DNA from: Salisapilia sapeloensis
Lineage: Eukaryota > Oomycota > Peronosporomycetes > Peronosporales > Salisapiliaceae
Length of the DNA stretch: 64,000 nt
Reading direction: 5' to 3'
NCBI GenBank assembly: GCA_023334545.1
Contig: JAADVB010000025.1
Location: forward strand, 55,495 to 119,494
Below are positions 1 through 10,425 of this stretch, one piece after another. Both the position numbers and the translations under genes were made by a program. The notes below the pieces were generated by a model. It worked only from the letters and a program-made list of their open reading frames with translations. It was not told the origin of the DNA and did not search any database. Numbering within the stretch: the stretch's first letter is position 1; each line of letters starts with the position of its first letter.

Positions 1-2
1 TG

Positions 3-1109
3 AACTCTGCATCGGAAGAGTCTGGTGAGCAGTATGAGAAGCAAGTTCAGGACTGGATTGAGCGTGTGACAGGGGATAAGTTTTCGTCTGATTCGTTTGC
101 CAAGTCACTACAAGACGGCGTGTTACTCTGTCGGTTGATCAATACAATTAAACCAGACGCAGTGACAAAGGTGCATCAATCTCAGATGCCATTTAAACGT
201 CGAGAAAACATTTCCAACTTTCTTAAAGCCATTCGAACAGTCGGTGTCCAAGACTTTTTCGTCTTCACGACAGACGATTTGTACAATGAAAAGAATATAG
301 ATCAAGTCGTCAAGTGTCTCTTTGCACTTGATCGAGCGATTGCACAGAACGTACCGGAGTATGCTGGTCCTCGACTCGGACAGGAAGGTGGTGCTATCGC
401 TCCATCATCTCCTTCGATCGAGACTCCTGATGCGATCGTAGTACCAGTGAAGACGGAGGTATCTCCTGAAGATGAGGTGAAGGCTTGGATCTCGCAAGTG
501 ACGAATGAACCGGTGGAAGGAGAGCTTATGGATGCGTTAAAGGACGGAACGATCTTGTGTAAGCTCGTGAATACGATCCAACCTGGTGTCGTGGCTAAAG
601 TCCAGGAGTCTTCCATGCCGTTTAAGCAGCGTGAGAACATCCAAGCCTTCTTACGTGCTTGTCGGACGATCGGTGTGCAAGAGTATGAAGTATGCGAGAC
701 GGTGGATTTGTACGAACAAAAGAATCCGGAGCAAGTGATCAAGTGTCTGTATGCTTTGGGACGAGCTGTGCAGAAGAACTTGCCAGGCTATGACGGTCCA
801 AAGCTTGGCGTACGAGAGAGTACACCTCGTAAGCGAGAGTTCTCTGATGCTCAGATGCGAGAAGCGAGGAGTGCCGTGCCTATGTGGACGCAGAATAGCA
901 TGAATATGGAACGAGGAGGTGTCGATCGATCAAACTCGATTACGTTCCGAGCAGACGCGGCTCGGAATGCAGACAAGGTAGTGGAGAAAGAGGAAACGAA
1001 CAAGGAAGAGGAAGAGGAAGAGATACAGGATGTAGGTGAGTCGAGTGCGAGTCAAGTGGTCGGCTCGGAGACGTCGACGACGCTGCCGACGCGTACGGTG
1101 TGGAGCTAA
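3..1109 (+). CDS. Tandem calponin-homology (CH) domain protein, 5' partial
   Basis: The reading frame is open to the first base (Asn-Ser-Ala-Ser-Glu-Glu precede the first Met at 66), so the start lies outside the window; 368 residues are visible. There are two successive single CH domains of the calponin/transgelin type. Each has a C-(R/K)-L-(I/V)-N-T-I core, an MPFK(R/Q)REN stretch, a hydrophobic helix and a closing (P/G)xLG segment. They lie at about residues 15-115 and 150-255 of the visible part. Such domains bind actin or signalling partners. The C-terminal third is low complexity, with a Glu/Lys run near 980-1030. The two CH copies are closely alike, which suggests an internal duplication. 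The stop lies 55 bp from the convergent sirtuin gene. Exact cellular partner unknown. Confidence 0.85.
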   Translation, partial: NSASEESGEQYEKQVQDWIERVTGDKFSSDSFAKSLQDGVLLCRLINTIKPDAVTKVHQSQMPFKRRENISNFLKAIRTVGVQDFFVFTTDDLYNEKNIDQVVKCLFALDRAIAQNVPEYAGPRLGQEGGAIAPSSPSIETPDAIVVPVKTEVSPEDEVKAWISQVTNEPVEGELMDALKDGTILCKLVNTIQPGVVAKVQESSMPFKQRENIQAFLRACRTIGVQEYEVCETVDLYEQKNPEQVIKCLYALGRAVQKNLPGYDGPKLGVRESTPRKREFSDAQMREARSAVPMWTQNSMNMERGGVDRSNSITFRADAARNADKVVEKEETNKEEEEEEIQDVGESSASQVVGSETSTTLPTRTVWS

Positions 1110-1164
1110 GTCGAATACAATACGATAAGCAAGAGCTGTACTTGGTTGTCTATGTGATATGAGA

Positions 1165-2139
1165 TTAGAGTTCGAGCAGTACGTCTTGTAGAATATGTTT
1201 GCTCTCATAGTCGATACGAAAGTCACAGACGGCATCAGCTCTTGTTGGACCGAGGTTCAGAATAGCGATCGGGATCTCCTGTTTCTTCGCGAGATTAATG
1301 AGTCGATAGGCGGAGAAGACTTGCAACGAAGATCCGACGACGAGAAGACCGCTGGAATTCCGGACTGTGTCGAGAGATAGTTCACGCGTCGCGGACGGCA
1401 CGTTTTCACCAAAGAAAACGACACGAGGCTTCATGACGCCGTGGCATTTATGACAATCGGGATAGACAAAGTCGTCGTAATTCCACTCGATCTCGACATC
1501 TCCGTCCGGATTGACACTGGAGGAGACGTCGCCAGCATCTTTCTCCGGGTTTAGGCTCGCCCAGTGCGCGACTTTCGGGTTCATGGACGCTAGTTCATCT
1601 TGATAGTCCTGTCGGTCGACGATATGACCGCAGGAAGTGCACTCGACTTCGTAGAGCGATCCGTGGAGCTCGACGACGTTGTCTGCGCCGCCTTTGGTGT
1701 GTAGACGGTCTACGTTTTGCGTAATGACGGACGAGATGAGTGCATGTTCCGTCTGTAGCTTTGCAATGGCATTATGCGAGTCATTTGGTTCAGAGCGAAG
1801 GATACGAGGCCAGCCGAGGAAGCTACGTGCCCAATACCGCTGCCGATACGTATGGGCCGAGACGAACTAGCAGATGTGTTAGCTACTAGAGGTATCATAG
1901 AGCTACTGTAATGATACCTCTTGAAACTGGATAGGCTTAAAGTCTTTATTGCGAACATAGACTCCGTTCGGACCTCTATAGTCCGGGATACCGGACTCGG
2001 TCGAGATGCCAGCGCCAGTGAGCACCGTGGCTTGGCTGCCTGACGTTCGGAAGAATTGCAATAGCTTTTCAACACCTTCTTCGCGTCCTAGAGCTGCTAC
2101 TGCCGTGGATGATACCTTGGGCGCTTCTCGACGCAACAT
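1165..2139 (-). CDS. SIRT4-like NAD-dependent protein deacylase (sirtuin)
   Basis: Spliced gene, complement of 1165..1866 and 1918..2139, with a 51-bp GT-AG intron (1867-1917) falling after the codon for Glu in FQE; 307 residues. The Rossmann motif TGAGISTESGIPDYRGP and the following RQRYWARSFLGWP block are typical of class II (SIRT4) sirtuins. The catalytic TQNVDRLH motif follows, then two Cys-x-x-Cys pairs (CTSC and CHKC) that would bind structural zinc. The VVGSSLQV and LNLGPTRAD motifs close the NAD pocket. Family members remove acyl groups from lysine using NAD, mostly in mitochondria. The short basic N-terminus would fit a targeting peptide, but that is inference. Convergent with the CH-domain gene. 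Confidence 0.9.
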
Positions 2140-2650
2140 GCTGAATGATCGTCACGTAGGACAAGAGTACTTGTGTCGATCTACGATTGCTTGCTTCCGT
2201 TTCGATTGGTGGATGGTATACAAATTCCAAGTGTAAGCGGAAGGAATAGGCAGCTTATGCTATCAGTCACTTATGGAGGTGATGTATGGTCGAGTAGACA
2301 CTTGACTGCCTCTCTGTAAGTAAGGCGTTTCCAGTCATCCTTTTAATCCATTCGCTCTCTACCAAGATAGTCCGAACGCAGTTTAACTATATTGGGACAT
2401 CATGTGTGCAGTCGTCGTGTCTGTTGTAATGATTGTGCGATCTATCCGATAGCATTTACTCCGTCCTTCTCTCCCTCCTACACCTCTATCTCGTTGTCCT
2501 GTAAGCATGCGAGTAGAAGCAAGAGATATACATAAACTCCTATTCATCGAATGACAAGAGCAAACGGATCGGAAGGACAGTACGTTGGTCGTAACTTCAA
2601 CATCCGGCGCCATCGACCCAGAAAGGCGAAACGGCGATACGCGATCGGAG
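2140..2650. other. Intergenic region between sirtuin and PP2C genes
   Basis: About 510 bp separate the divergent sirtuin and PP2C coding regions. No convincing coding sequence is present, so the stretch should hold both promoters. An ATG at 2551 could open a tiny first exon of the PP2C gene: a GTACGT donor at 2580 and a CCCAG acceptor at 2621 would join it in frame, but the intron would be only 42 bp. Confidence 0.4.
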
Positions 2651-3955
2651 ATGTTCACTTCCCAATTTCCAGCGCGCATGGTGCAGGCCGCGACGAAACC
2701 CGTTTACCTAAACACTTCACATGGCTCGATCGAAACGAGTGGTGTCTCGGATCCGGGTGTCCGTGGCGCTGTGAACCAAGACAAGTTCTTTATGCATTGC
2801 AACGCCGAGCTCCGAGCTGCTGTCATCGGTGTCTTTGACGGACACGGCAAAGAGCTCGGTGAAATCGCGGCCGAGACTGCTCGGCAATTCTTTCTCTCTC
2901 GCTTCGAATCATTCACATTAAATGAGTACAAGAGGTTGGAAGAACGACCGCAGCAGACTTTCTTCGACATGTATGAAGCATGTCATCATAAAATTAAAGT
3001 CGAATTGAAGCAGTACTATGAAAAGCAAGGGGTAGAAGTAAAGGAACATCAGCCAGAAGGCTATTTGCTGCGTAAGAGCGCGGCGAGTAATATGTATACG
3101 TGCGTCCGTGGCGGCACGACGGCGACAGTCGTGGTCATCCTAGATGGCGGACGGAAGATCATCGCTTCTAATGTCGGTGACTCGTCTGCTATCGTCGGCA
3201 CCGATCGTTGTGTCTTTAAAAACGAAGACGTGATGGTACATCCATCGACATTGGATAACAATACCGAGGCACATGGCATGCAGGAAGACAACCAGAAAGC
3301 AGACTCGAGTCAAGCGCGCAAGTGGCTTTTGCTAGGAGGTGACCATGGTGCCGAAAGTGAGGCTGAATTCCGTCGCGTACGTCACCTGAAAGCTCCGAAC
3401 GGTACCCCAGAGCTCCAATTCCTCTATGATTCCCTCACTTCGACCAGTCATCGCAAATCTATCTTCCGTGTCGATGAGTATGGACACGTCCGACGTTGTC
3501 CAGGCGGAAGTTACTACAAGAACGTCCGTGAGGAATGGGCGACAGTTGTCCACGCGCCATCTTCTGCTCCTTTTGGCGACAGCCTGGCGTTCACTAGATC
3601 ACTTGGTGACTTTTACATGCACGCGTTCGGCATCACGTACGAGCCGACGGTCGTGGAGATGTCTATCGGTGATATTCTAGCAGATGCGAGTGGAGGTAAC
3701 AATGATACGACGTCCGAGTATACTCTTGTCGTGGCATCCGATGGTGTGTGGGATAACTGGACGTATGGGAAGCTGAATGACTTCGTCCGGCAGAACATGA
3801 AGAAAGGAACTGACGACGGGTGTCCACGCCCGAAATTGGATCAACTAGTGAATAGTCTCTTGCGTCTCAATTTGCGTCGAGCGGAGCAGACGTTTGGAGC
3901 GAATGCAGACAACATGACTGCCGTTGTTTGCCGCGTTCGACTGGAAGAGCCGTAG
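2651..3955 (+). CDS. PP2C-family protein serine/threonine phosphatase
   Basis: 434 residues if translation starts at the first in-frame ATG (2651). The metal-binding PP2C motifs appear in order: VNQDKFF, VFDGHGKE, GGTTATVVV, ASNVGDSSA, FTRSLGDFY, VASDGVWDN and DNMTAVV. Acidic residues in these motifs hold the two catalytic Mn/Mg ions. A long insertion of roughly 100 residues between the NVGDSSA and RSLGD motifs (about 3210-3590) includes the sequence GGDHGAE and a Tyr-rich stretch; it is larger than in animal PP2Cs. The enzyme would dephosphorylate Ser/Thr residues, but no domain reveals the substrate. A short upstream exon from ATG 2551 is possible and would lengthen the N-terminus by about 20 residues. 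Confidence 0.88.
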   Translation: MFTSQFPARMVQAATKPVYLNTSHGSIETSGVSDPGVRGAVNQDKFFMHCNAELRAAVIGVFDGHGKELGEIAAETARQFFLSRFESFTLNEYKRLEERPQQTFFDMYEACHHKIKVELKQYYEKQGVEVKEHQPEGYLLRKSAASNMYTCVRGGTTATVVVILDGGRKIIASNVGDSSAIVGTDRCVFKNEDVMVHPSTLDNNTEAHGMQEDNQKADSSQARKWLLLGGDHGAESEAEFRRVRHLKAPNGTPELQFLYDSLTSTSHRKSIFRVDEYGHVRRCPGGSYYKNVREEWATVVHAPSSAPFGDSLAFTRSLGDFYMHAFGITYEPTVVEMSIGDILADASGGNNDTTSEYTLVVASDGVWDNWTYGKLNDFVRQNMKKGTDDGCPRPKLDQLVNSLLRLNLRRAEQTFGANADNMTAVVCRVRLEEP

Positions 3956-4053
3956 GGTGTGCATGTACGAGTGTCGTTAACTTTACAGTAAACATAGGTG
4001 ATGTGTCTATCTTTTCGATTTTCTTTTTCTTTTCTTTCGCATTTGTGGACCAA

Positions 4054-5541
4054 ATGACAACCATGTTACGACGGAGTCTTCGGTATCGGCCTCGATTGCC
4101 ACAGCGATCGAGTGCACTGCGTACGCTTTCGTCAAGTGCTTCTAATACACCTAATTCGAATGGTAGAGTTTGCTAGTAAAAAGTTTTTGTAGTGCGAGAC
4201 GTGTAATGGACTGTGTGAGCTAGACTTTGAGTGGATGCGTAATAAGGACCCGGCGTGCAATGTGACCGAGTCGATCGTGTCCAAGATTGGCGTCAATCTG
4301 CATTTGCAACCGAATCATCCGTTGAATATCATCCGTGGCAAGATCTATGACTACTTTGAAGACCTCCATGCGCACCATAAGTACAATCTCATCCTCACTA
4401 TGATCTTTATTCTTTACTAACTGAGCTTCTGTAGTGCCCCTCAGTTCACCATGTTCGATGACTTGAGTCCAGTGGTGTCAACGTACGACTGCTTTGACTC
4501 TATGCTCGTCCCGAAGGACCATGTGAGTCGCAAGTCCACGGACACGTACTATGTCGATCCGAACACGGTGCTTCGTGCCCACACAAGTGCGCATGAAGTC
4601 GAGAAGCTAAAGGCTGGATACAAATCTTTCCTCGTCACGGGAGACGTCTATCGTCGAGATGAGATCGATGCTAGCCACTATCCCGTCTTCCATCAAATGG
4701 AAGGCGTTCGTGTCTTCTCCGAAGTATGTCTTCCTTCGCCTTTTAGTCATATACATTCAGCTTACATGTGGATCTAGTTGGACAAGTCTCTCTCACGAGA
4801 AGAGAAGGCAAAGATCGTCGAAGAGGACTTGAAGCGGACGCTGGAAGGCATCGCTAAGAAACTATTTGGCGACGTCCAAATGCGATGGGTTGATGCCTAC
4901 TTCCCATTCACAGAACCATCGTTTGAGCTAGAGATTTTCTTTAATGTGCAATCCTTTTCGATCCTTATCGCATCAAGTACTGACTGTTGTGTAGGGCGAC
5001 TGGCTCGAGGTGCTAGGCTCTGGCGTGTTGCAGCAGCAAATTGTTCGGAACTCGGGCAATGGCGAAGACGTTGCGTGGGCATTTGGAATGGGTCTCGAAC
5101 GACTTGCTATGGTGCTCTTTGATATTCCTGACATTCGACTCTTCTGGTCGACGGACGAGCGATTCCTGTCGCAATTCAAGGACGGAGAGATTACCAAGTT
5201 TAAGCCTTACAGCAAGTATCCTGAATGCTACAAAGACATTAGTTTTTGGCATCCAGAAGACTTCCACGAGAACGACATGTTTGAAGTGGTGCGAGACGTA
5301 GCAGGGGATCTCGTGGAACAGGTGTCACTCATTGATGACTTCCGCCACCCGAAGACCCAGCGCCAGAGCAAGTGCTTCCGCATCACGTATAGACACATGG
5401 ATCGAAACCTCACGAACGATGAGGTGGATGAGTACCAGGTAAGACATTTCATTTGTATAAACGAGAGCATTGTACTGATAAAAAGAGTAGGAACAAGTAC
5501 GAGCTGTTGCGGAGAAGAGACTTGGCGTCGAATTGCGCTAG
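4054..5541 (+). CDS. FARS2: Mitochondrial phenylalanyl-tRNA synthetase
   Basis: Six exons: 4054..4162, 4224..4380, 4435..4723, 4778..4945, 4995..5438 and 5491..5541, giving 405 residues. The monomeric mitochondrial PheRS pattern is clear: LRAHTSAH and [10 protein letters not shown] (class II motif 2), FPFTEPSFE, the GLERLAM motif 3, then the C-terminal anticodon-binding domain ([23 protein letters not shown]). The Arg/Ser-rich N-terminus looks like a mitochondrial presequence. It charges mitochondrial tRNA-Phe. Introns are 49-61 bp; the one at 4381-4434 has a perfect TACTAAC branch site. The first intron is the least certain. 4163-4223 keeps the frame (61 bp), while 4168-4192 would also keep it but is only 25 bp. 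A second ATG at 4063 is an alternative start. Confidence 0.92.
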
Positions 5542-5741
5542 ATAGCAAAAGATGCTACTTGTTGGTAGTACGAAATAGACGCGCTTTAGCAGCTCAACTT
5601 GTTAATTCTTTGTGTTCTCGTGTCTGTCAAATGGAGATTCGTTGAGAGGATTTGCAACCGTACAGGAGGATAAGATGAAACTCTTAAAACGATCGCTGCC
5701 AACTTCAGTGTCCAAGATTAGATACAATCAACTCGGTGTGC

Positions 5742-8237
5742 ATGAATGAGATGCAGGAGACTTCGAGTCGTGGCATTCAGACATGGAAGCTGCGAGCGAA
5801 GAAAGAGATCAAGGTATGGATTTATCATGATGATAATGGATGATGATAAAGATGGTTCTTGTAGGCGAATGAAGAGCTTGGAAAGCGATTAAAGGTATGC
5901 AAAAGTGAAATTGTAGGAAGGATCTCTGTGTTCTATCTTTGATGCGAATAGGAAACCAAATCGAAATTAAATGCTGAGAGGGCTCGGAACGTTGAGCTTA
6001 CTCGACAGTTAGAGGCATATCAAGCTAAGAATGTAGCTGCCAAGGCAGAACATCCAGAGTGTGCCAATTGCACAGTTCTACAGCAAGAGATCGAGAGACT
6101 GCACCAGGCTTATTATAATGCACATGAAGAGAAATCCAATCAAGAGGCAGAGGCGTCAGAGTTGACTATTGATGTTGCCAATGCGCTGGAGGAACAGAGA
6201 GCACCAGTTGCTGCTTCCGATTCTAATGATATAAACCTACATGAATCGATTCGACCAAGCACGGAATTCGTACTAGAAAATGTTCATTTGAAGGAGTCAT
6301 TGAAGAAAGAGACTGGGGAATCGAAACGGCATGTGGAATCCAGCAACCAAAAGGTTATAGTTGATGCTGAAGACAACATCGTTGAGGACGAAACGAATAC
6401 TACTCATGACAAGCTTTTCGAATGTGCTGTTGCAGTCGTCACATCTACTCCAGTGTGTGAGGATCAAGACGCATTTGAAAGAGAAGACGTAGGTGGCAGT
6501 GGACAGCTTCGACGAACGCGCAGTCTTAATATTACCACAACGGGATCAGCATCGGCTGAGGATTATACCAATACAGCAAGACAAGCAACTTTCGACTCTA
6601 GGCCAGCCACAGAATTGTCAAACGTTAAGTCTGGTTGGTTTGAGAGCGTACGTCGTCGGCTATTTCGTCCATCGACTCCTAGTGGCACTTCCAAACCGAG
6701 CTTTGGCAGTAGCCCAACAACACCATCAGCGTCATCCAGCGCACGAGTGCGGGAGCATGTGCTCCAAACTTCACCCAAAATCATTTCTGCTTATCCAAAA
6801 GATGTGCTGTCAAGTAGCGATGAAGAGGGGTTAGCAGAGCTTTGCTTTCCTGTGCAACGAAGATCATTACCCAATCATATAGACTACTCCATGGATGCGT
6901 TGATGCGAAGTTTACAAGCTCGTCATCGAGGATATAGACATCCAGACAGCACATTTGTATTGACAATCGCATCGGCCGCTGATCCGAACAAGACCACATA
7001 TGCCATTTGTCTTCTCTGTCCATTGGAGCCAAAGGGAGACAAGAAAGACAACTCGCTCCTATGTCTGTGCCTCTTGAGCTCCTATCCTTTCTTTGACTTC
7101 TTCTCAAAGATCCTGTTTGGCACGGCATCTTTATGGCATCACCAACGCTCAAACTCAAACGTACCGAGGAAGAATGCCTTACCTAGAAGTCTATTACTGG
7201 ATGCATTTAGTAAACACTTTGAGTCCATCATGCAAAGGTTGGAGCAGATGAATGTGCCGAGCATGGGCAAATGGCGTCGCTTCCAGCTTTCACCAGACCT
7301 TCTTCCAGTCGCTTTTCACAGACAGCGTTGGAAAGATGAGGAAGAAGAGCGAAGGACACTTCTTTTGCATTATGGGACGCCGACTTTATTTGCCTTAATA
7401 TCTATTGATCGAGTCCTCTTTTTATTAGGGTGCTTGTGCTGTGAGCGAAAGGTTCTATTAGTATCCTCTCACGTGAACACGGTGAGCGCTTGCGTTTTGG
7501 CTTTGGTCACGTTGCTTCATCCTTTAAAATGGGCAGGTCCTGTTATTCCTGTGTTACCACCTAGGATGGATGAGCTGCTGGAGGCGCCAGTTCCTTTGAT
7601 TGCTGGAAGAGTTTTGCAAAATATAGTTTCGGGAGATACACGCTTAAGAACCAAACAGGCTGAGTCTTATCACGCAATAAGCGGTGTCGTGCAAATGTTT
7701 TTGGATGAAGGGTCGATGGTCATTCATGAGGAGGATTTGCTGCATTGTCACGAAGATTTACTTCCTGAGTGTGATTCGTTGGCGGATGAGCTAGCACCTC
7801 TGTCCATGAGACTACTGCGACGTGATGAATTCCAAGAAGACTTTCCAAACGTCACGGAAACAGAAGCAGCGAACGAGATTTGCCTTCGTATTCATACATA
7901 CATGAATGAAATGTGTACTCTTGCAGCAAGTCAGAGTCCAGTTGGGAAAGGAACAAAGGCATTGTCAACTATTAAGAGAAGGCGAGATTCTGCTGTGCGG
8001 GCAAAACAGCTTCCAATTGCCGTAAATTCTCGTCGACGCAGTCAAATTGTTCAGAGCTACGTAGGAAAGTTGCAAAAAACGCAAATGTTTAGCATGTTTT
8101 CTGTCCAGACTTGTGATCAGGAAGGCTTGAATGCAGACTCTAGGTCATACGAAGATACAGATGATGAAGAAGATAGCGAGGTCGAGGGCGCAGAAAGCAG
8201 TATAGTGACACATTATGAAGGAGTAGTATGCACATAA
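5742..8237 (+). CDS. DENN-domain protein (putative Rab GEF)
   Basis: Three exons, 5742..5813, 5865..5894 (only 30 bp) and 5952..8237, all joined in phase 0; 795 residues. The N-terminal 120 residues are a coiled coil (Leu/Glu/Lys heptads with one CANC pair). A long Ser/Thr-rich linker follows. The core (about residues 330-560) carries uDENN-like and cDENN-like features: the LLGCLCCERKVLLVSS strand-helix unit, then HPLKWAGPVIPVLPP and LIAGRV. DENN modules activate Rab GTPases in membrane traffic. The C-terminus is basic (IKRRRD, SRRRSQ) and then ends in an acidic run. The start at 5742 is the first ATG of a frame opened after a stop at 5685. An unseen upstream exon cannot be excluded. Confidence 0.75.
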
Positions 8238-8400
8238 GTATTAGGAGATAGCGTAAGGAGGTAATAGAAGATAGCTTCTTTTGCATTTACTCAAAAACCC
8301 TCTTTACATTTTAGCTGAAGGATCATATCGTGGTAACATGGGCAGCTTCCTACATTCACGTTTTAGGTTGCAATTCGGGCAAATACGATACCGATGTGTC

Positions 8401-10368
8401 TTACTTGGCATGAAGTCGACGATTTCGGGTTACGGTTGGAACCAAGAAGTCGATGCGATTGTCATCCTCAGTTTCATCTTGCTGTTCTCTTTCCAGATGA
8501 GACTCGTGCATATCATTTCTACCGTTTTGACTAGCATTTAAACAGTCTACGATTTCCATTCCGAGAGACTTTGATTCGACTGAGCTCGAAAGACTGGCAA
8601 AGGCGGTTGCATATCGTTTGTCTTCTCTTGTCATGCGCTTTGGGGATGCGAGAAAGGTTTTTGTCGGAGCAAGATGTCGCTTTTTGTCCATAGACTTATA
8701 TGATTTGACAACATCAGGAAGTATCGGGCCTGAAGCGCTATTATCTTCTCTTTCCTTTTGAAGGTGCAGCTCATATTTGTTCCTCTTCGCATTGCCATGA
8801 CGTACGTGGACATCGAAAAGTGCTACGGAATATATTAATGAAGCACACTTTACAATTAAATCACGTATATAATAAAACCTCGTTCGTGCTCTGACAGCAA
8901 ACCTTGGAGAGCACTGAGTTTCGATTCGACTCGGTTTAGCTTATCTTTGGCTTCTACCTGTATTCGTTCCAGTACAAAACCTAGCATCTCGGTAGCGACC
9001 TTCTTCATTTCTAAAATGCAGATCAGCAAAAAATAATATCGTACTGTGATTCCAAAGTACAACTCTTTCTGACTTACGTGTCAGCGTACTGCTATCGAGC
9101 TCGCCGTTTGTTGCTTTCATAATAAAATCCTCTTGGGAAATGGTCAGAGTGTGTACAGTAGTCGAGCACTGAATCGTGGCTGGCTCGGGAGCGCCCAAAG
9201 TGATAGAAACATCTCCTACTCTTGAAAGCGTTCCAAGTGATGCTATCAACAGTTGATTTGGGTCCTGCAATCGATCATTTGCTTGCTTTAAAGGCCATAA
9301 GCACGTCGTCAGTCATGAAAAAGAGCAAATGAAATAATTTCGTGATGGTAACCTTTTCAATGGCGTCAGCTGAACGGGAAGTGTTTCTGGATGGAGGAAT
9401 CCTTCCATTCCCGTTCATGCCTTCCAATTGAACAAATGCTTTGCAGTGACCTTGGGTAATAAGAAAGAGTGTTGTCGAAGTTTCTCCTTCACGAACAATA
9501 TATTCTCTGGGCTCAAAGACTCGATGTCGAGCGCATCCAGCAAAAGCACTCAAGCCAAGATCTGCGAGCCGTTGCCCTTCTTCTGCTCTCGTTGTGGCTC
9601 TACTAATCGTCTCAGAAATACCGCTCGCTGTCAAAATTAAGTAATCCGCAGGTCCATTGATGATTAACTATAGCAAGACATTATCACGTCGTGCCAAAAT
9701 ATGATCATTAGGTGTTGGTATAATTTACCTTCTTGTACTGCTCAGAATTACGTCGAAAAGCTCGCTCCCGCTTCACACGACGCCAATTGACCGTTGAGTC
9801 TAGGGTGTTTGTTGTTGGATCGGAATCTTCGTCAGGGATGGAGTGCGTGTCATCTATATTGTTTGGTAATCTAAGCGATCCAACGATCGAGCCCTCTGGG
9901 AAGGTAAGCACTTCTGCACTTGCTGGATCCACAGGTTTCGCTTCCGCGGACCCATAAAGCAGAATGATGTCTTTCTCGTAATCTGTAGGTGAAAAGTATA
10001 TAATCTCTTGATCACCTTTCGACACTCGAAACATTTTCAGTCTTGATAGTACTTCGAGACTATATGGAAGAGTGTCAGAACCTGATATTACTTAGCTGGC
10101 AATTAATATCTATATCCCATTACCGTTCATCGTGTAACAGTGCTTTCCACCAAAATTGATGGTCGATGCTTGTTTCATTGCAGAGGTATTGCAATATGTA
10201 CTCAAGCTCATCTACGGAGAAATCTTGACGTCGAAGGAATAATTTTCGAAAGTGAAAGCGAGCACCTAGCTTGGTCGTGGCGTGATTTCCTGCCACAAAC
10301 TTTGTCCAGTGCTCACTATCCAGCTTCTTCGTTTGGGTCTTAGTGTTGTTCGAACTCATTATTGTCAA
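8401..10368 (-). CDS. Cyclic-nucleotide-binding-domain protein
   Basis: Six exons (complement of 8401..8822, 8879..9010, 9078..9264, 9353..9667, 9729..10059, 10124..10368), 543 residues; every join keeps frame. The part around residues 85-330 resembles one or two cNMP-binding domains. The motif pair RHRVFEPREYIVREGE and TTLFLITQGHCKAFVQ is the classic beta-barrel entry of a CNB domain. An earlier copy (HDERLEVLSRLKMF, then LTFPEGSIVGSL) is more degenerate. The full phosphate-binding cassette (FGExAL...R) is not seen, so binding of cAMP or cGMP is uncertain. After residue 330 comes a helical segment (LERIQVEAKDKLNRVESKL), then a basic, Ser-rich tail. The start is at 10368, with an alternative Met at 10359. 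It is transcribed divergently from the gene at 10426, 57 bp away. Confidence 0.7.
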
Positions 10369-10425
10369 GCCCGGATGAATCGGAACAAAAATAGATATTA
10401 CACCACTTGCATCTTACTGTACTAG

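Noticed and set aside
4168-4192. 25-bp intron in FARS2
   Set aside because: It keeps the frame, but the 61-bp alternative uses normal spacing, so the tiny intron is not needed.
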